64,000 bases of DNA from Phaseolus vulgaris (Eukaryota > Streptophyta > Magnoliopsida > Fabales > Fabaceae). The stretch covers positions 17,374,088 to 17,438,087 of the forward strand of contig NC_023758.2 of NCBI RefSeq assembly GCF_000499845.2, in the 5' to 3' direction. Every line of letters begins with the position of its first letter. Position 1 is the stretch's first letter. The notes beneath the pieces were generated by a model. It had not been told where the DNA came from. It saw only the letters and a list, made by a program, of their open reading frames with translations, and did no database searches. A program made the translations under genes and the position numbers. Shown piece by piece: positions 47,004-58,280 of the stretch.

Positions 47004-47949
47004 TGATACAAACCAACTCGACAAACATATGACTAAGGACACCACACACTCTTCACAACTAGGTCAGTCATCTCAACATACAAGACAAGGCCCCACCAAA
47101 TCCCAGAAGAGCCTCAATAGAGGGAGAATCAAACATGAACCAAAATATCAGTTTTTCTTCCTTCTAGTATTCTTACAAGACAAGTTAAGTAAATAAATTG
47201 GGCTCACTTTGAGCTTCAATTAGAAAAATAAGCTAGAAAAGGGTGTATTAAGTAAATTGGGCTTGTGTCAAAGCCCACCTTAACCTAACTTCTATAAATT
47301 CACCCATGTGCTCACCTTTGACCTAGACTCTAGAAGACTCCCCCATGTGCTCCCATTTAACCTAGTTTCTAGAAGTTTGTAGTCATTTACACCCCTACCC
47401 TTCCTCTCTAAGACACTCAAATTTATAAATAGGGTGTCTCCCTTCTTGTAAATCACTCATTGAATTTTGAAATTAAAAAATCTCTGTCAGAGTGTTTAGT
47501 GAGCTAAGCCTCCTATTATCTTGAGTGCACAACACCTTAAGTGGTGGCTCTTCACCACATATCTTGGAGTATCCCCTCCTTCAAGTGGTGTGACAACTTC
47601 TAACCATCCATAAACTTTCTTTTATCTCTTCATCTTTTCTTTTCTTCACCATGCGCCTTTTTTATTCCCTCTTATGAATTTGTGTTCTTCTTTTTCCCTT
47701 TTCGGTTTCTATATTGTTTTCCTTTCCATTTATGCTATTTAATTCTCGCACCTCATCATCATCATCACCCTATATTTTCTTTTTCTCTTTGCCCTGTAGA
47801 AGTGAACTTTCACACTTACTTAACCACTTGGTTAAGTTCGTGTCAAGTGAGAATCTTCTTTGGGTTTCTCACCATAATTGCTAACTCAAAAAATCATAAA
47901 CAAAGTGCAACCCATAAAATGTGCAATCCTAAAATCAACTCACATAATG
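47004..47949 (+). repeat. LTR of family A, plus orientation, with primer site
   Basis: About 946 bp, starting TGATACAAACC and ending CAACTCACATAATG, followed at once by TGGTATCAAAG (47950-47960), a near match to the initiator tRNA-Met primer site. A TATA box TTTATAAATAG lies at 47422-47433. It is homologous in reverse complement to 51254-52152. It sits inside the copia element above; after the primer site only about 15-25 bases of its own internal sequence can remain before copia integrase begins, so the rest of the inserted element was deleted. Confidence 0.72.
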
Positions 47950-47960
47950 TGGTATCAAAG

Positions 47961-49690
47961 TATGGTTTTAAATTGTTCTTATCGTGTCTCACAAAAATAT
48001 TTTTCCGATTCATATAAAAAAGATTAAAACCTTTGACCCGATCTTTGTAACCAAGAAAAACACATTTTCTGGCTCTATAACTAAGCTTTGTTCTTTGAAC
48101 ACTAGTAGTAGTAGCAAAAGCCAAGCAACCAAATATTTTTATATGAGATAAATGTGGTGTTTCATTATAAACCATTTGATATGGTGATTTATCATGTAAA
48201 AAAGGAGTATGAGTTCTATTAATTAAATGAAACATGTGACAAAAAACAAAAAGGTAATTGAGACTGAAAAATCAGTGCACGAGCGACATTCAAAATATGT
48301 TGATGTTTGCATTCAACAACATTGTTCTCTTGTGGAGTTTCCAGACAACTAGTTTGATGAACAATCTCTTATTTATTAAAGAAATAAGTCATAAAGAACT
48401 CAGAACCATTATCACTTCTTAATACTTTCAAATGAATGCTAAATTGATTTTCAATCATGTTGATGAAATTTTGTAAATGTGTACGTGTTTCAACTTTAGT
48501 TTTCATTAAACAAATCCATGTATATCAGGTAAAATCATCTATAAGAGTTAAAAAATATTTATACCCTTCAACAAAAACATGATTAAAAGGACCCCATATA
48601 TCAACATGAAGAAAATGAAAAAATTGAGTTGATTTAGTAGAACTCGAAAGAAAAGTAGTCACTTTTGTTTAGCAAAATGACATGCATCACAAGGATGAAC
48701 ATAAAATATGAAAATATTTGAGTAATACGAAGATAAAATTTTCAATCTATCATGAGACAAATGTCCCATTCGAAAATGCCAAAGTTTAGCATTATCAGTA
48801 TCTACACAAGATTTATTGATGTTGGCAGCCTTATTTGGAAGACATGAACTTTCACTGTCAAGTCTACTCGTCCTAATTTTTGTGTGTGAAACTTGTGGAT
48901 ACTAAAAGTCCTCAATTGATAAAGGTTGTGTGATCAATCACTTTCCATGGTTGCGTTTGAATAATGAAAGAGATAGAAGGTTGAAAAATATTTAAACAAT
49001 TGTGATTTGTGGTCAATCTAGAAACAAAAATCAAATTGATGTGAAATGAAGATGCATATAAAACATTAGTCTAAGTGAGTAAGGGAGATATTTGAACTGT
49101 ACCAGACTGATTAACACTTAACTAACTTCTGTTAGGTAAAGAGAAGTACATGCGAAATAATATGAATGGAGAAGAAAATATTTTTATTGTAGCATATATG
49201 ATCTATAGCTCCTGTGTCTAATACCCAATGACTAGAAAACTTACCTAATTTGGTTGAATTGATTTGAGATGTACTGATATGATTCAAATCACAGGTTTGA
49301 GAAGATGATTGTTGGATCAAAATCATTAAACTATTGTACTGTTCTTGAGAAATCTGAATGTTAGAATTGGGTGAATTAGCCTCAAAAGGAGTAACATCTT
49401 CTTAAGCATTAATGGATGTAGTCATATGAGCCAATTTCGTTGTTCCTTGCTTTAATTTATAACAGGATGGAAAACCATGTTTCTAATAACATGTATCACT
49501 ATATGATTTTTTTTCTACCATAATATGTATAAAAATTGAGATAGTATGAATTGGAGGGTGTAATATAATCTATATGCATTAGGCTTTTCCTGTAAATAAA
49601 GTTTTGATAATTGTAATTAAATATTAAATTGATCATATTATAACCAATATCGTTTAACGATTGTGTTGTCCATATATAAAACTTCACACA
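47961..49690 (-). pseudogene. pol: Copia gag end, protease and integrase remnant
   Basis: Visible pieces: a zinc-knuckle relic ending TCY-stop-KHGFPSCYK (about 49,500-49,455) in which the leading Cys residues are now Tyr; protease WVLDTGAIDHICYN (about 49,225); pre-integrase and integrase fragments; and an open frame 47894-48235 whose first part is integrase C-terminus ([49 protein letters not shown]). Its last residues already read into the inserted LTR. Many stops elsewhere. Confidence 0.8.
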
Positions 49691-49700
49691 TAAATTATAA

Positions 49701-51037
49701 TATCAGATTGTTCAAGCTTTTAATTGCTAATTGTAAATAAACTGTAAACAACAATGTTCAATAATTTATATATTGTAAAACACAACTAAAATTAAATTAA
49801 ACATTTAAATGGTTGCAACAAATAGTCAAAAGTAAAAATTATAATGTTTGTTATATGGAGTTGCATTTTTCTATCTTTGTACAAGTCAAGTTTAGAAAAG
49901 AATTATAACCTTCTCCAAGGATACAAAGAAAAGTGACCAAGTTGATTGAAAACAAATAATATAAAAAGAAATGATAATATTTATTATATATAGTTGCATT
50001 GTTTCAACTCATTCTATTATTCGAGGACAAAGAAAAGTGAATAATCTTATTGGAATAATTTTATACAATAAATTTCAATGATTTACATTATTAGAATAAA
50101 ATGAAGAGAAGATTATTCTATAAACGATTATATTTGAGCAAGTTCTAAACATAATGGCAGAACCATTAGAAGATACAAAACTCGGCTCGATACTCATGAT
50201 CTTTATATAAAATTTATATATTTTTTTATATAAAACTTATATTGTTTTTTTTATCATTCTTGTTAAGTGTTATTTTTATCCAGATAGAGCATTGCACTTT
50301 GAGATGGGAAAAAGAAGGATTTCCTTAAAAATCAAGTTCTCTTATGCTGACTAAAGTCAAGAAAATGGGAGGTCTATCTAAATGAATCTTCGAAACTCAA
50401 ACTGTTGATAAAATATTAAAGTGATTATTATGACTAAAATATAGTCACTTGACCACATTAAGAGTATTCATTACTCGGTTATCGAGTTGAATGAGTTATG
50501 TTGATTTGAATGTATCATTATCTGATTTTGGGTAGGAATATAAGTTCATGAGTTTAGAATCTGAAAAAAAAAAACATAGGTGAATTAGTTTGAAGGATGA
50601 AAGAGTTTAGAGTGGATCCGTTTACATAGGTTGACGTTTGCATGACTATTACTATGTCCAAACATATTTAAGTGACATTGACTTAAAAATTTATTTATTT
50701 TTAAATGGAAAATAATGATACTAATGAGAAATTTTTAATAGGAATGATGAGTTTAATTTATTTAAGTATGTCATAATTGTGACGACATGTCATCCTTGTA
50801 GCAATTAATACAAAGTCTTTTAAGTTCTATCAAACACATCACGTTTTCAAGGTACATGTGCTATGTGTTCTAGCATTTGAAGTGGAATCGTCTTTTCGCA
50901 CTTAGGTTTTATGTTCTTTTTCATTCATCTTCCTCTTTACCTTTCACCTTTCTCTAATACTAACTTCCCTCGCACTCTTGAAGCCCTTCTAAGTTCTTTT
51001 TCATTGTTCTCAATTATCCTTACTTAGGTATCTTTCC
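49701..51037. other. AT-rich intergenic region
   Basis: A diverged direct repeat of about 125 bases ('ttatatggagttgca' near 49,853 and 'ttatatatagttgca' near 49,985, each followed by 'acaaagaaaagtga') is present. 50,870-51,037 becomes C/T-rich, as in a plant 5' leader, leading to the ATG at 51038. Confidence 0.4.
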
Positions 51038-53720
51038 ATGGCCTCATCTTCTTATTCTTCATTTTCTTATTCCTTTGTTGAGATTTGTCCCTTAATAGGA
51101 ATGAAAGTTGTTGCATTAGGAGCGAGTCCTTCCCAAGTTATGCATAGTTAATCCACACAACGAAGGAGGTTTCCTCTTCACCTCCATCCCTTATCATCCC
51201 TGTGTCGTGAAAGGAAATGGGTCATCCTAAATAACCCTAAACCAAAAACTTCCCGATGTGAGTTGATTTTCGAATTGCACATTTTTATGGGTTGCACTTT
51301 ATTTATGGGTTTTGATTTTAAGCAGAATATGATGAAAAACCCAAGGAAGATTGCCACTGGATACGAACTTAATCAAGTGGTTAAGTAAGTGTGAAGGTTC
51401 ACTTCTAGAGGGCAAAGAGAAAACATAATTATATGGTGTTGATGATGAATAGGTGTGAAATTAAAGAGCGTATAAGGGAAAGAAAGAAAATAGAAAAGAT
51501 GAACACAAGAACATAAAGGAATGGAAAAATAAAAAGATGAAAGGAAAGAGAAGCTTAGGATGATGAAGGTGTGGTCAGGTCACGTCACTTGGAGGGTGAG
51601 GAGACTCCAAGATGAATGGTTAAAAGTCACCACTTGAAGTGTAGAGCACTCAAGATAAGATCCAAATTCTAGGAGACTCAACTCACTAAACACTCTGACA
51701 GAGTTTCTTTTCTATTCAAAATTCAATGTGTAAATTACATGAGGCAAGATACCCTTTTATATAGGAGAGAGTGACTTGGGGAGCAATTAGTGAGAGGGGT
51801 AGGGGAGTCATTTATGAGAAACCTTCTAGAAGGTAGGTTAAAAAACCCTAAACCTAGGTGCACTTGTCATGAAAGGTGGGCTTGGCACAAGCCCAATTTA
51901 TGCTAAGTGAACCTACTCTAGCTTATTCTTCTATTTAGACCCTTAAAGTGAGCGCAATTTATTTACATAAACTTGTCTTATGAAAAGACTAGAAGGAAGA
52001 ACATATGATATTTTGGATTATGTCTGATTCTTCTTCTGCCAAGGCTCTCTTGAGGTTTGGTGGGGCCTAGTCTTGTATGTTGAGATGACTAACCTAATTG
52101 TGAAGTTTATATTGTGTCCTTAATCATCTGCTTGTCAAGGTGGTTTGTATCACTTCCCTTACACGAGGAACTGATTGAACCCTCTTCATCCCCTAAACAC
52201 AAAAGAAAAGATAACTTTCTCCCATCACAGATTCGTAATGTCTCTAGGTTTAAGGGGAAATAGTGGCTTATTCTTTAGATTTCATTTCTAAAGAAAATGT
52301 ATAAGTTCATCATAGCGGAGGCTTGTAACCCCAAGGATAGGATTTATATGAAACCAAAAACCAACGGGGAAGACTTCACCTTTGTTTATGAGTTTTTTTT
52401 TTCAAAAATATTTGATATTGTATTTACCCTTTCCCCCTTCAAATTTCATATGTTAACGACCATGTGGCATTGAGTCAACCTCACCCTAAGAGTTTGGCCT
52501 TTTAGAAAGCTTTCTGGATACTATGTAAATATCTCCAAATTTCTCCAACAATAAATAAGTTTATATACTTTTTTACCAATTAAAACACGGTTAAGAGGTT
52601 AGTTGGGTGTCCCTTAACATTGCTCTACACATTCCCTTATTTACCAGACCTCTTCCTTTAAAAATTTCAAGAATCACTACTTCAAAATTAGAAGTTTCCA
52701 AAATGCCAGGAAGAGGCTATTTGTTTATCCTAACCACACTCCTCGGTTTCCCTTGTATTGACAAACACCTGATAAATTTAAATCAAGAGAGAATACCTCA
52801 TTAATGTTAAGGATATGATAGACATTGAGATCATTAATAATCTCTTAAGGCCTCTAAGCAGTAAAGGTCTCCTAAGTTACCTTTTGTCGAGGATCCTATT
52901 GCCCTTTTCTTGGGTAAGCCTTTATTCTTTATGTTTTTCCTCTTTGATATTGTTGTTTTCTAACTCGTGTCTTATTTTTATGCATAATTAATGGAGAAAT
53001 GTTTTTACTATAAGAAGTTTCGGGCCTAAGTAGGGGCACCTGTCCTTGAGAAGGACCTTCTAGCCGATTTCAATCCTTCAAAAAGGAGCAAGGTTGCCTC
53101 CAAATGGACCTCTAAGGCCACCCTGAATTCCACCTCGGTCCCTTCCAAAATGACTTTAATTTTGATATCAACCGTACCTCCAAGCACCCAAATGCCTCAA
53201 GGCCAAACACAAAGTCCTCCACAATAGATTCCTCACCCCACCATCTCATAACAACAATTCGACTTTCCTATCCAATTTACTCATAAGGAGCAAGGAGACC
53301 CATTAACAAAGGTTGATCATGTTTCAACCTCCGCTTCTAAATCAAACTCCCTTTAGCATGTCAACATGAAGAAAAAAAATGTAAGAGTTGGTGGTGGGAG
53401 TACATTTCCAATCCCATATGATGCCAAATTGTTGAAGGCAGTACGGGCAATTGGTTGCCTTGACTTTGTAGAGATAATGATGATAATGTGAATGGCCATT
53501 GTTTACTATTGGAAAGGGGCAACGTCTGAGAATGCTCAAGCCTCTACTAAAAATTCAAGAGTTGGAAGGTCAAATCCAAAGTCTCTTAAAAGAAAAATCT
53601 AAAGCGGAATTAACCTTCCAATCTCAATTTTTGGTTATTGCACATGGCTAAGGAAAAATAAAGAATCTAGAGGTCGAGTAAGTAAAGGTATTGCAAGAGA
53701 TAAGCTATAAAAGTATTGGA
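51038..53720 (+). pseudogene. Decayed gypsy-type plant gene like the antisense ORF, split by a solo LTR
   Basis: Opens at 51038 with MASSSYSSFSYSFVEICPLIG and soon meets a stop. After the solo LTR (51254-52152) it continues with KDNFLPSQIRNVSRFKG, DRIYMKPKTNGEDFTFVY, GWVSLNIALH, and, in another frame, SFKNFKNHYFKIRSFQNA with TPRFPLY (about 52,650-52,760). Those last words match the WVSL...YKNFK..FF.V...P.FPL pattern seen in the antisense ORF at 39737-41200. Far downstream (53,530-53,700) is a charged coiled-coil-like stretch (IQELEGQIQSLLKEKSKAEL), as expected at the C-terminus of this family. Many stops and shifts. It may be the antisense ORF of a second gypsy element otherwise lost. Confidence 0.6.
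51254..52152 (-). mobile_element. Solo LTR of family A, minus orientation
   Basis: About 899 bp, reverse complement of the LTR at 47004-47949 (shared phrases include 'tctagaag', 'gggcttg..caagccca', 'aataagctag', 'actctgacagag'). Flanked by the duplication CTTCC (51249-51253 and 52153-52157; the sixth base C also matches). No internal genes. It lies inside the gypsy-type gene above, whose sequence continues across the joint. Confidence 0.8.
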
Positions 53721-54470
53721 AGATGTCTAAAGTAAAGGGATTAAAAAAAGTATTGCAAGATGTCTAAAGATGCTCTTAATTACCTATGTGGGTATTTTGA
53801 CGTGGACAATTGAAGTGATTTAATAATTATTTATTTGACATGTCTTCGTTTTTCCTAGATTAGGTTGATAGTTGTCGTTTTAATTACATTAGCTAAAAAA
53901 ATGGGGACAATTGGTTAAGGGTCCAACACTAAAATAGGAGGTTGGGTATATTAATTTATGGGATAAATTTTAGGTAGTTTCCTTAATGATTTGTTAATTT
54001 TTATTAGTCCGGTAACACCCATTCAGTCAGGCAAAACCAAATTGTATCTTTTGTACACACTAAACATGTCACTAAATGATAATTCCAAATAAAATAAATT
54101 GACCAATTATAAGTATTGTCACTAGATGACAATAATGAAAGTCATTTCACAAGGAGAAGACTATTAAGTTTTGAAACACAAACCATAATAACTCTGATAT
54201 TTTTTAATATTTAAATTTCTTTATTCCTTTTTGCATAATGGACTTCTTTACATTGACGGTGATGACAAAAGTATCACAACATGGGATATCAAGACTAGAA
54301 AAGTTGCATTGCTTGGAAGATGCACATACCTCTCGTTACCATTTTTCAATATTTCTATATGTTTCTTATTATTTGTCACTTTAGAAAACCAAGAAAACAT
54401 TGATTATTAATACCTCTATTTTTTTGGTTTCTCACCTAAATTAAATGAATCACAATTATAGCCATTTTAT
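53721..54470. other. Intergenic region
   Basis: Mixed AT-rich sequence with no gene. 54,240-54,330 gives a short translation (LHIDGDDKSITTWDIKTRKVALLG) but it breaks at once and I assign no family. Confidence 0.35.
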
Positions 54471-54758
54471 CACAATACAAAATATATTTGACATGTAATT
54501 TGAAACTGTCAAGAGACAATATTACATATGAAAAAATATTTGTATGTAAATCTAATAGACAATTACATACGAATATATTCGTATGTAATTATATACAAAT
54601 TTATCTGTAAGTACGTACATATTTTAAATTTGTATGTAATAATTACCTACGACAGTTTTACATACGGATTTTTTTCGTATGTAATTATGTTTTACATATG
54701 GATTTGGTCTCTTACATACGGATTGATGTTTTATGTAATATCAAATTTTCTTATAGTG
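54471..54758. mobile_element. CACTA-like MITE with TTACATACGGA motifs
   Basis: The right end reads AAATTTTCTTATAGTG, a close variant of the TTTTCTTGTAGTG terminus. The left end CACAATACAAAATATATTTGACAT is a poorer inverse match. Between them the words 'ttacatacggatt', 'ttacatatggatt' and 'cgtatgtaatt' repeat at least eight times in both directions, like the subterminal motifs of the larger element at 12708. No clean 3-bp target duplication, so the left border is uncertain. Confidence 0.55.
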
Positions 54759-55189
54759 AAAATTTATTAGACCCTTGATTAACAAAACGTCTTATGAATT
54801 ATGGAAAGGTAGGAAGTCTAACATTTCTTATTTCCATCCTTTTTAGTTGTCAATATTTTATTTTGAACATAAAAAAAAGTCTTAAAAAGTTAAATCCAAA
54901 AGTGATAAAAGAATCCTACTTAGTTATTCTGAAATGTTTAAGGTTTATCGAGTCTACAAAACATCTATAGTTTTGGAAGTCATTAATATAAGATTCAATG
55001 GTTGTAAGACCCAAAGAAGAATTATCAAGCTAGATAAGTTCTTTTTAGATATGAACTTACATGAACAAGCGAAGAACAAAGAAGCGCGAGAAGAATAATC
55101 AAAAGCATATGGCAATTTGGTAGATGGTATAATAAAAGAACATGAACCTATTGGTTGAAATTTAACATGGTGAAGAATCATCTAACATA

Positions 55190-56120
55190 TATGTTATCAT
55201 CAATGATCCAAAAGAAGGAGTAAAGACAAAATCATTTAACAAGGATCATTCCACCTTTATCTCAAGCATAAACCAAAGAATGTCTGGATAATGAAAGTTA
55301 AGGTAAAGGCTATGCAAGAAGAATTGGATATGTTTCAAAGAACAATGTATGCCAACTAGTTAGTCCACTACAGAAAAGTTGTAGTTATAATAAAGTGAGT
55401 TTTCATAAACAACCTAAAAAAAGAAGGTAAGATTGTGAGAAACAAGGCTAGACTAGTAACAAAAGGGTGTTCACAATAAAAATGTATAGATTATATTGAA
55501 ACATATGCTCCCATTTATAAACTTGATGCAATACAAATTTTACTTTCATTTTTTGCCTTTAGTAAAACGAAGATATATCACATGAATGTAAAAAAAAAGT
55601 CTTAATGGTTTAATCAGAGAATACTATCTAGTAGAATCCCAAAGCTTGAGAATGTTGTTTTTCATAATGTATTTTCAAGTTAAACAAAGCTTTTTATGGA
55701 GTAAAATAATACCCTAAAGTTTTGTACGATAATATAAGTTCTATATTGATGGAAAATGATTTTATGAGAAGAAAAATAAAGACTACCCTGTTTTACAAAG
55801 AGTATTCTTCTCATTTTTATAATTGTTTAAATTTATATTTTAGGATACTAATGAACCTTTATGCAAGGAATTTTTCTAGCTTATCCAAAACGAATTAGAG
55901 ATGAGATTCCTCTTGGGTTTGTAAATCAAATAAGTAAACAATGTCATATACATACACCAAACAAAGTATGCCAAAGAAATTCTAAAGAAGTTTCAACCAG
56001 ATGATGCCAAGAAAATGAATACACTAATGCTTCCAAAAACCCCTATTAGAACAAAGACTGGCTTTAAAAAGTAGATAGCACTCTCTACAGGTAAATGATG
56101 GATTCACTTCTATATATCAT
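55190..56120 (+). pseudogene. pol: SIRE-like copia reverse transcriptase fragment
   Basis: Across shifting frames the peptides follow a copia reverse transcriptase: DPKEGVKTKSF and AMQEELDMFQR (about 55,290-55,340), RNKARLVTKG and an ETYAPIYKLDAIQILLSFF match (about 55,440-55,560), HVFKLNKAFYGVK-type (55,670-55,710), FMRRKIKTTLFYKE (55,760-55,800), NEPLCKEFF (55,850-55,880) and VYAKEILKKFQPDDAKKMN-type (near 55,970-56,020). The wording is that of the SIRE/Maximus group. The YVDD region is not readable. No LTRs found. Confidence 0.72.
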
Positions 56121-58280
56121 AACGTCTAGGTATAAAACCATGTGTTTGTGTGTGTTTATGTGTACAACCTAAACTAACTTAAAGGAAATACTTCTTATAG
56201 TTACAAATCACATAAATAAAGTGAAAAATTCAAGTTAAAATTTTACTATGATGCAAACTACATTTAGGGAAATAGAAAGGAAAAACATAAGTGGAAGTTG
56301 TCACTTCATGTAGGAACTTAGTCTCATGGACAAAAACACAAAAAATTATTGTAACACAAACAAATAAATTTTTGTTACAATAAGAACAAAAGTAATGCAC
56401 ATAGAGAATTAAAGAGAGAGAAGATTACACAATAACTTTTATAGTAATTCACTCTTAATAAAAAAACTACATTTAGTTTCTCAGCTAAACTAGGCAAAAA
56501 TCAAATGTTTACAATACACAATACACCAAGAACATCACTCTTAAACCCTACAAGAGTATTCTTCTACCCCTGTAACACACTGTTACAAAACTACAACTGG
56601 AAACCCTATCCAATCACATATAAACACCACAAATCAAAAGCATACAATAGAACAATATCTCCTAAATTACAATAAGAACAAATAAGATTCAAAAACTTTT
56701 ATTTCAAAAAACTTTTATAAGATTCAAATAAGACTGAAAAGATTGATCGAAAGAACTAAAGAACGCTCCAAGAAAATGTTTTTAGACTTGGAATAATAAC
56801 TCTCTCAATTTTGAAGGTATTTTAAAATCTCAAACTTTAAAAATGTATTAAAAAAGATTTGGGAATGAGAGTTATGTAGATTTTATCTTATCAATTTTAA
56901 TGAATTAAAAACGTGTTATAATATATTGATTTCACTTAATAATGAAAAAAATAATTAAATCAATATTTCTATATATTAAAATAAACTAATAAAGATCCTA
57001 ATGAAAACACATAAAATTTCAATCTATTAAAAACTCGCTTCAACAAATTAAAATATCATGCTACTTATGATTTTAAGTATATTAATTGATGTAATCAATT
57101 AAAATATCCACTACACTCTTTTAAGACTTTAGATAAAAACATTTTAATTAATTAAAATACTTTTTAATCAATTAGAATTATCCTTCAACTAAAATAAGTT
57201 ATAATCAATATTTAAATCAGTTTTTTTAAACTAATTCCTTGTAAAATGCCATCACTTTAATCACTTTAGATAAAACCAAATCTTCAAGACTTCTTCAAAG
57301 GTTTCTCCAAAAGGTGGATTTATTAAATATTGCAGAAACAACTTCAACAATATTCTTGTCACAGAAAAAACTATATATCACAAGTAACATCTAAATATTT
57401 TAGTAATCATTAAATAGTCTAATTGCATAAGCGTCTTAAAAATATAGAAACTTTAGTTCTCTAATTCACATCCTTAAGTCGTAACGACATCTTACAATAA
57501 AATATAGTAGTTTATTTATTTCTTGATTTTAAAAAATTTATGCAAAATTTATTGTTATAAAAGATATGATTCTTTTTTATTTTTTTATTTTTTTTATAAA
57601 AGATTTGTTTAATAAATAGTTTGAATATATATATACATCTTTAAAACATGACACGAATTTTAAGTTTAATTAACTTTTAAGTAACTCATAAATTTCAATA
57701 TTTTTAAATGATTTTCAATTAAATTTTTTATTCTATTAAATGTTTAAAATATTTTTTTATTTTTGCCCAAGTATTTTTACATTTGATTTTTGTTGTCAAC
57801 GTAATCACGCGACCATTACTTGTTTTCTTCTCTTCAATTCAATGATCAATTAGTTTATTTGCTCTCCAATCTTCTTCTACTTAACTCGTTTCTTCTCCCT
57901 TTGAAAGCGAGTTGAAGGATACGTTGAAATAAATAAATAAAATATAAATTATAGATGAATTGGAGATAAAAATATTAAAACAATGGTTAGATAATTTTGT
58001 TAACAAAGAAGAATACTTCAATAAAAATGAAAATATTTGAAACACTTAAAATTATTTTCAATAAAAATTTAATTAAAAGTTATCTAGATTGTAATTAAAC
58101 CTAAATGTTAATAGCATGAGAGATGGAAAAGAAAAAAAACGAAAGGATGAGTTTTTACTAGAGTGAAATGAGGAGTTTGGAAGGAGAGCATTGTTGAGGT
58201 GACCTGAGCTAAGCTCGGACGACTTGGCCGCCGTGATAAGTGCCGGCGCTCCCATCTCCATCTCTGTCTTCGACCTCCCA
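56121..58280. other. AT-rich intergenic region and PPR gene upstream region
   Basis: 56,330-56,650 resembles LTR-type leader sequence (runs such as 'caaataaatttttgttacaataag') but no partner repeat was found. The rest to 57,800 is AT-rich. Close to the PPR gene (57,780-58,200) base composition rises and CT-rich runs appear. A TGA at 58200-58202 in the PPR frame limits how far upstream translation can begin. Confidence 0.4.

Larger units (their letters stand above)
45640..49700 (-). mobile_element. Decayed Ty1/copia element, minus strand, interrupted
   Basis: Order on the minus strand from right to left: gag end (49,690-49,440), protease (about 49,240), integrase (48,700-47,961), an inserted LTR (47949-47004), reverse transcriptase (46,985-46,600) and RNase H (46,550-45,880). 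About 600-700 bp of expected sequence between the integrase end and the middle of reverse transcriptase is missing at the insertion. A probable 3' LTR remnant with a TATA region and (ATT)n lies at 45,640-45,880. No matching 5' LTR, primer site or target duplication was found, so the outer limits are approximate. Confidence 0.8.

Noticed and set aside
58224..58280. PPR start extended upstream to a TTG codon
   Set aside because: The in-frame codon at 58224 is TTG, not ATG; plants rarely start there. The first ATG is at 58281 and a TGA precedes at 58200.
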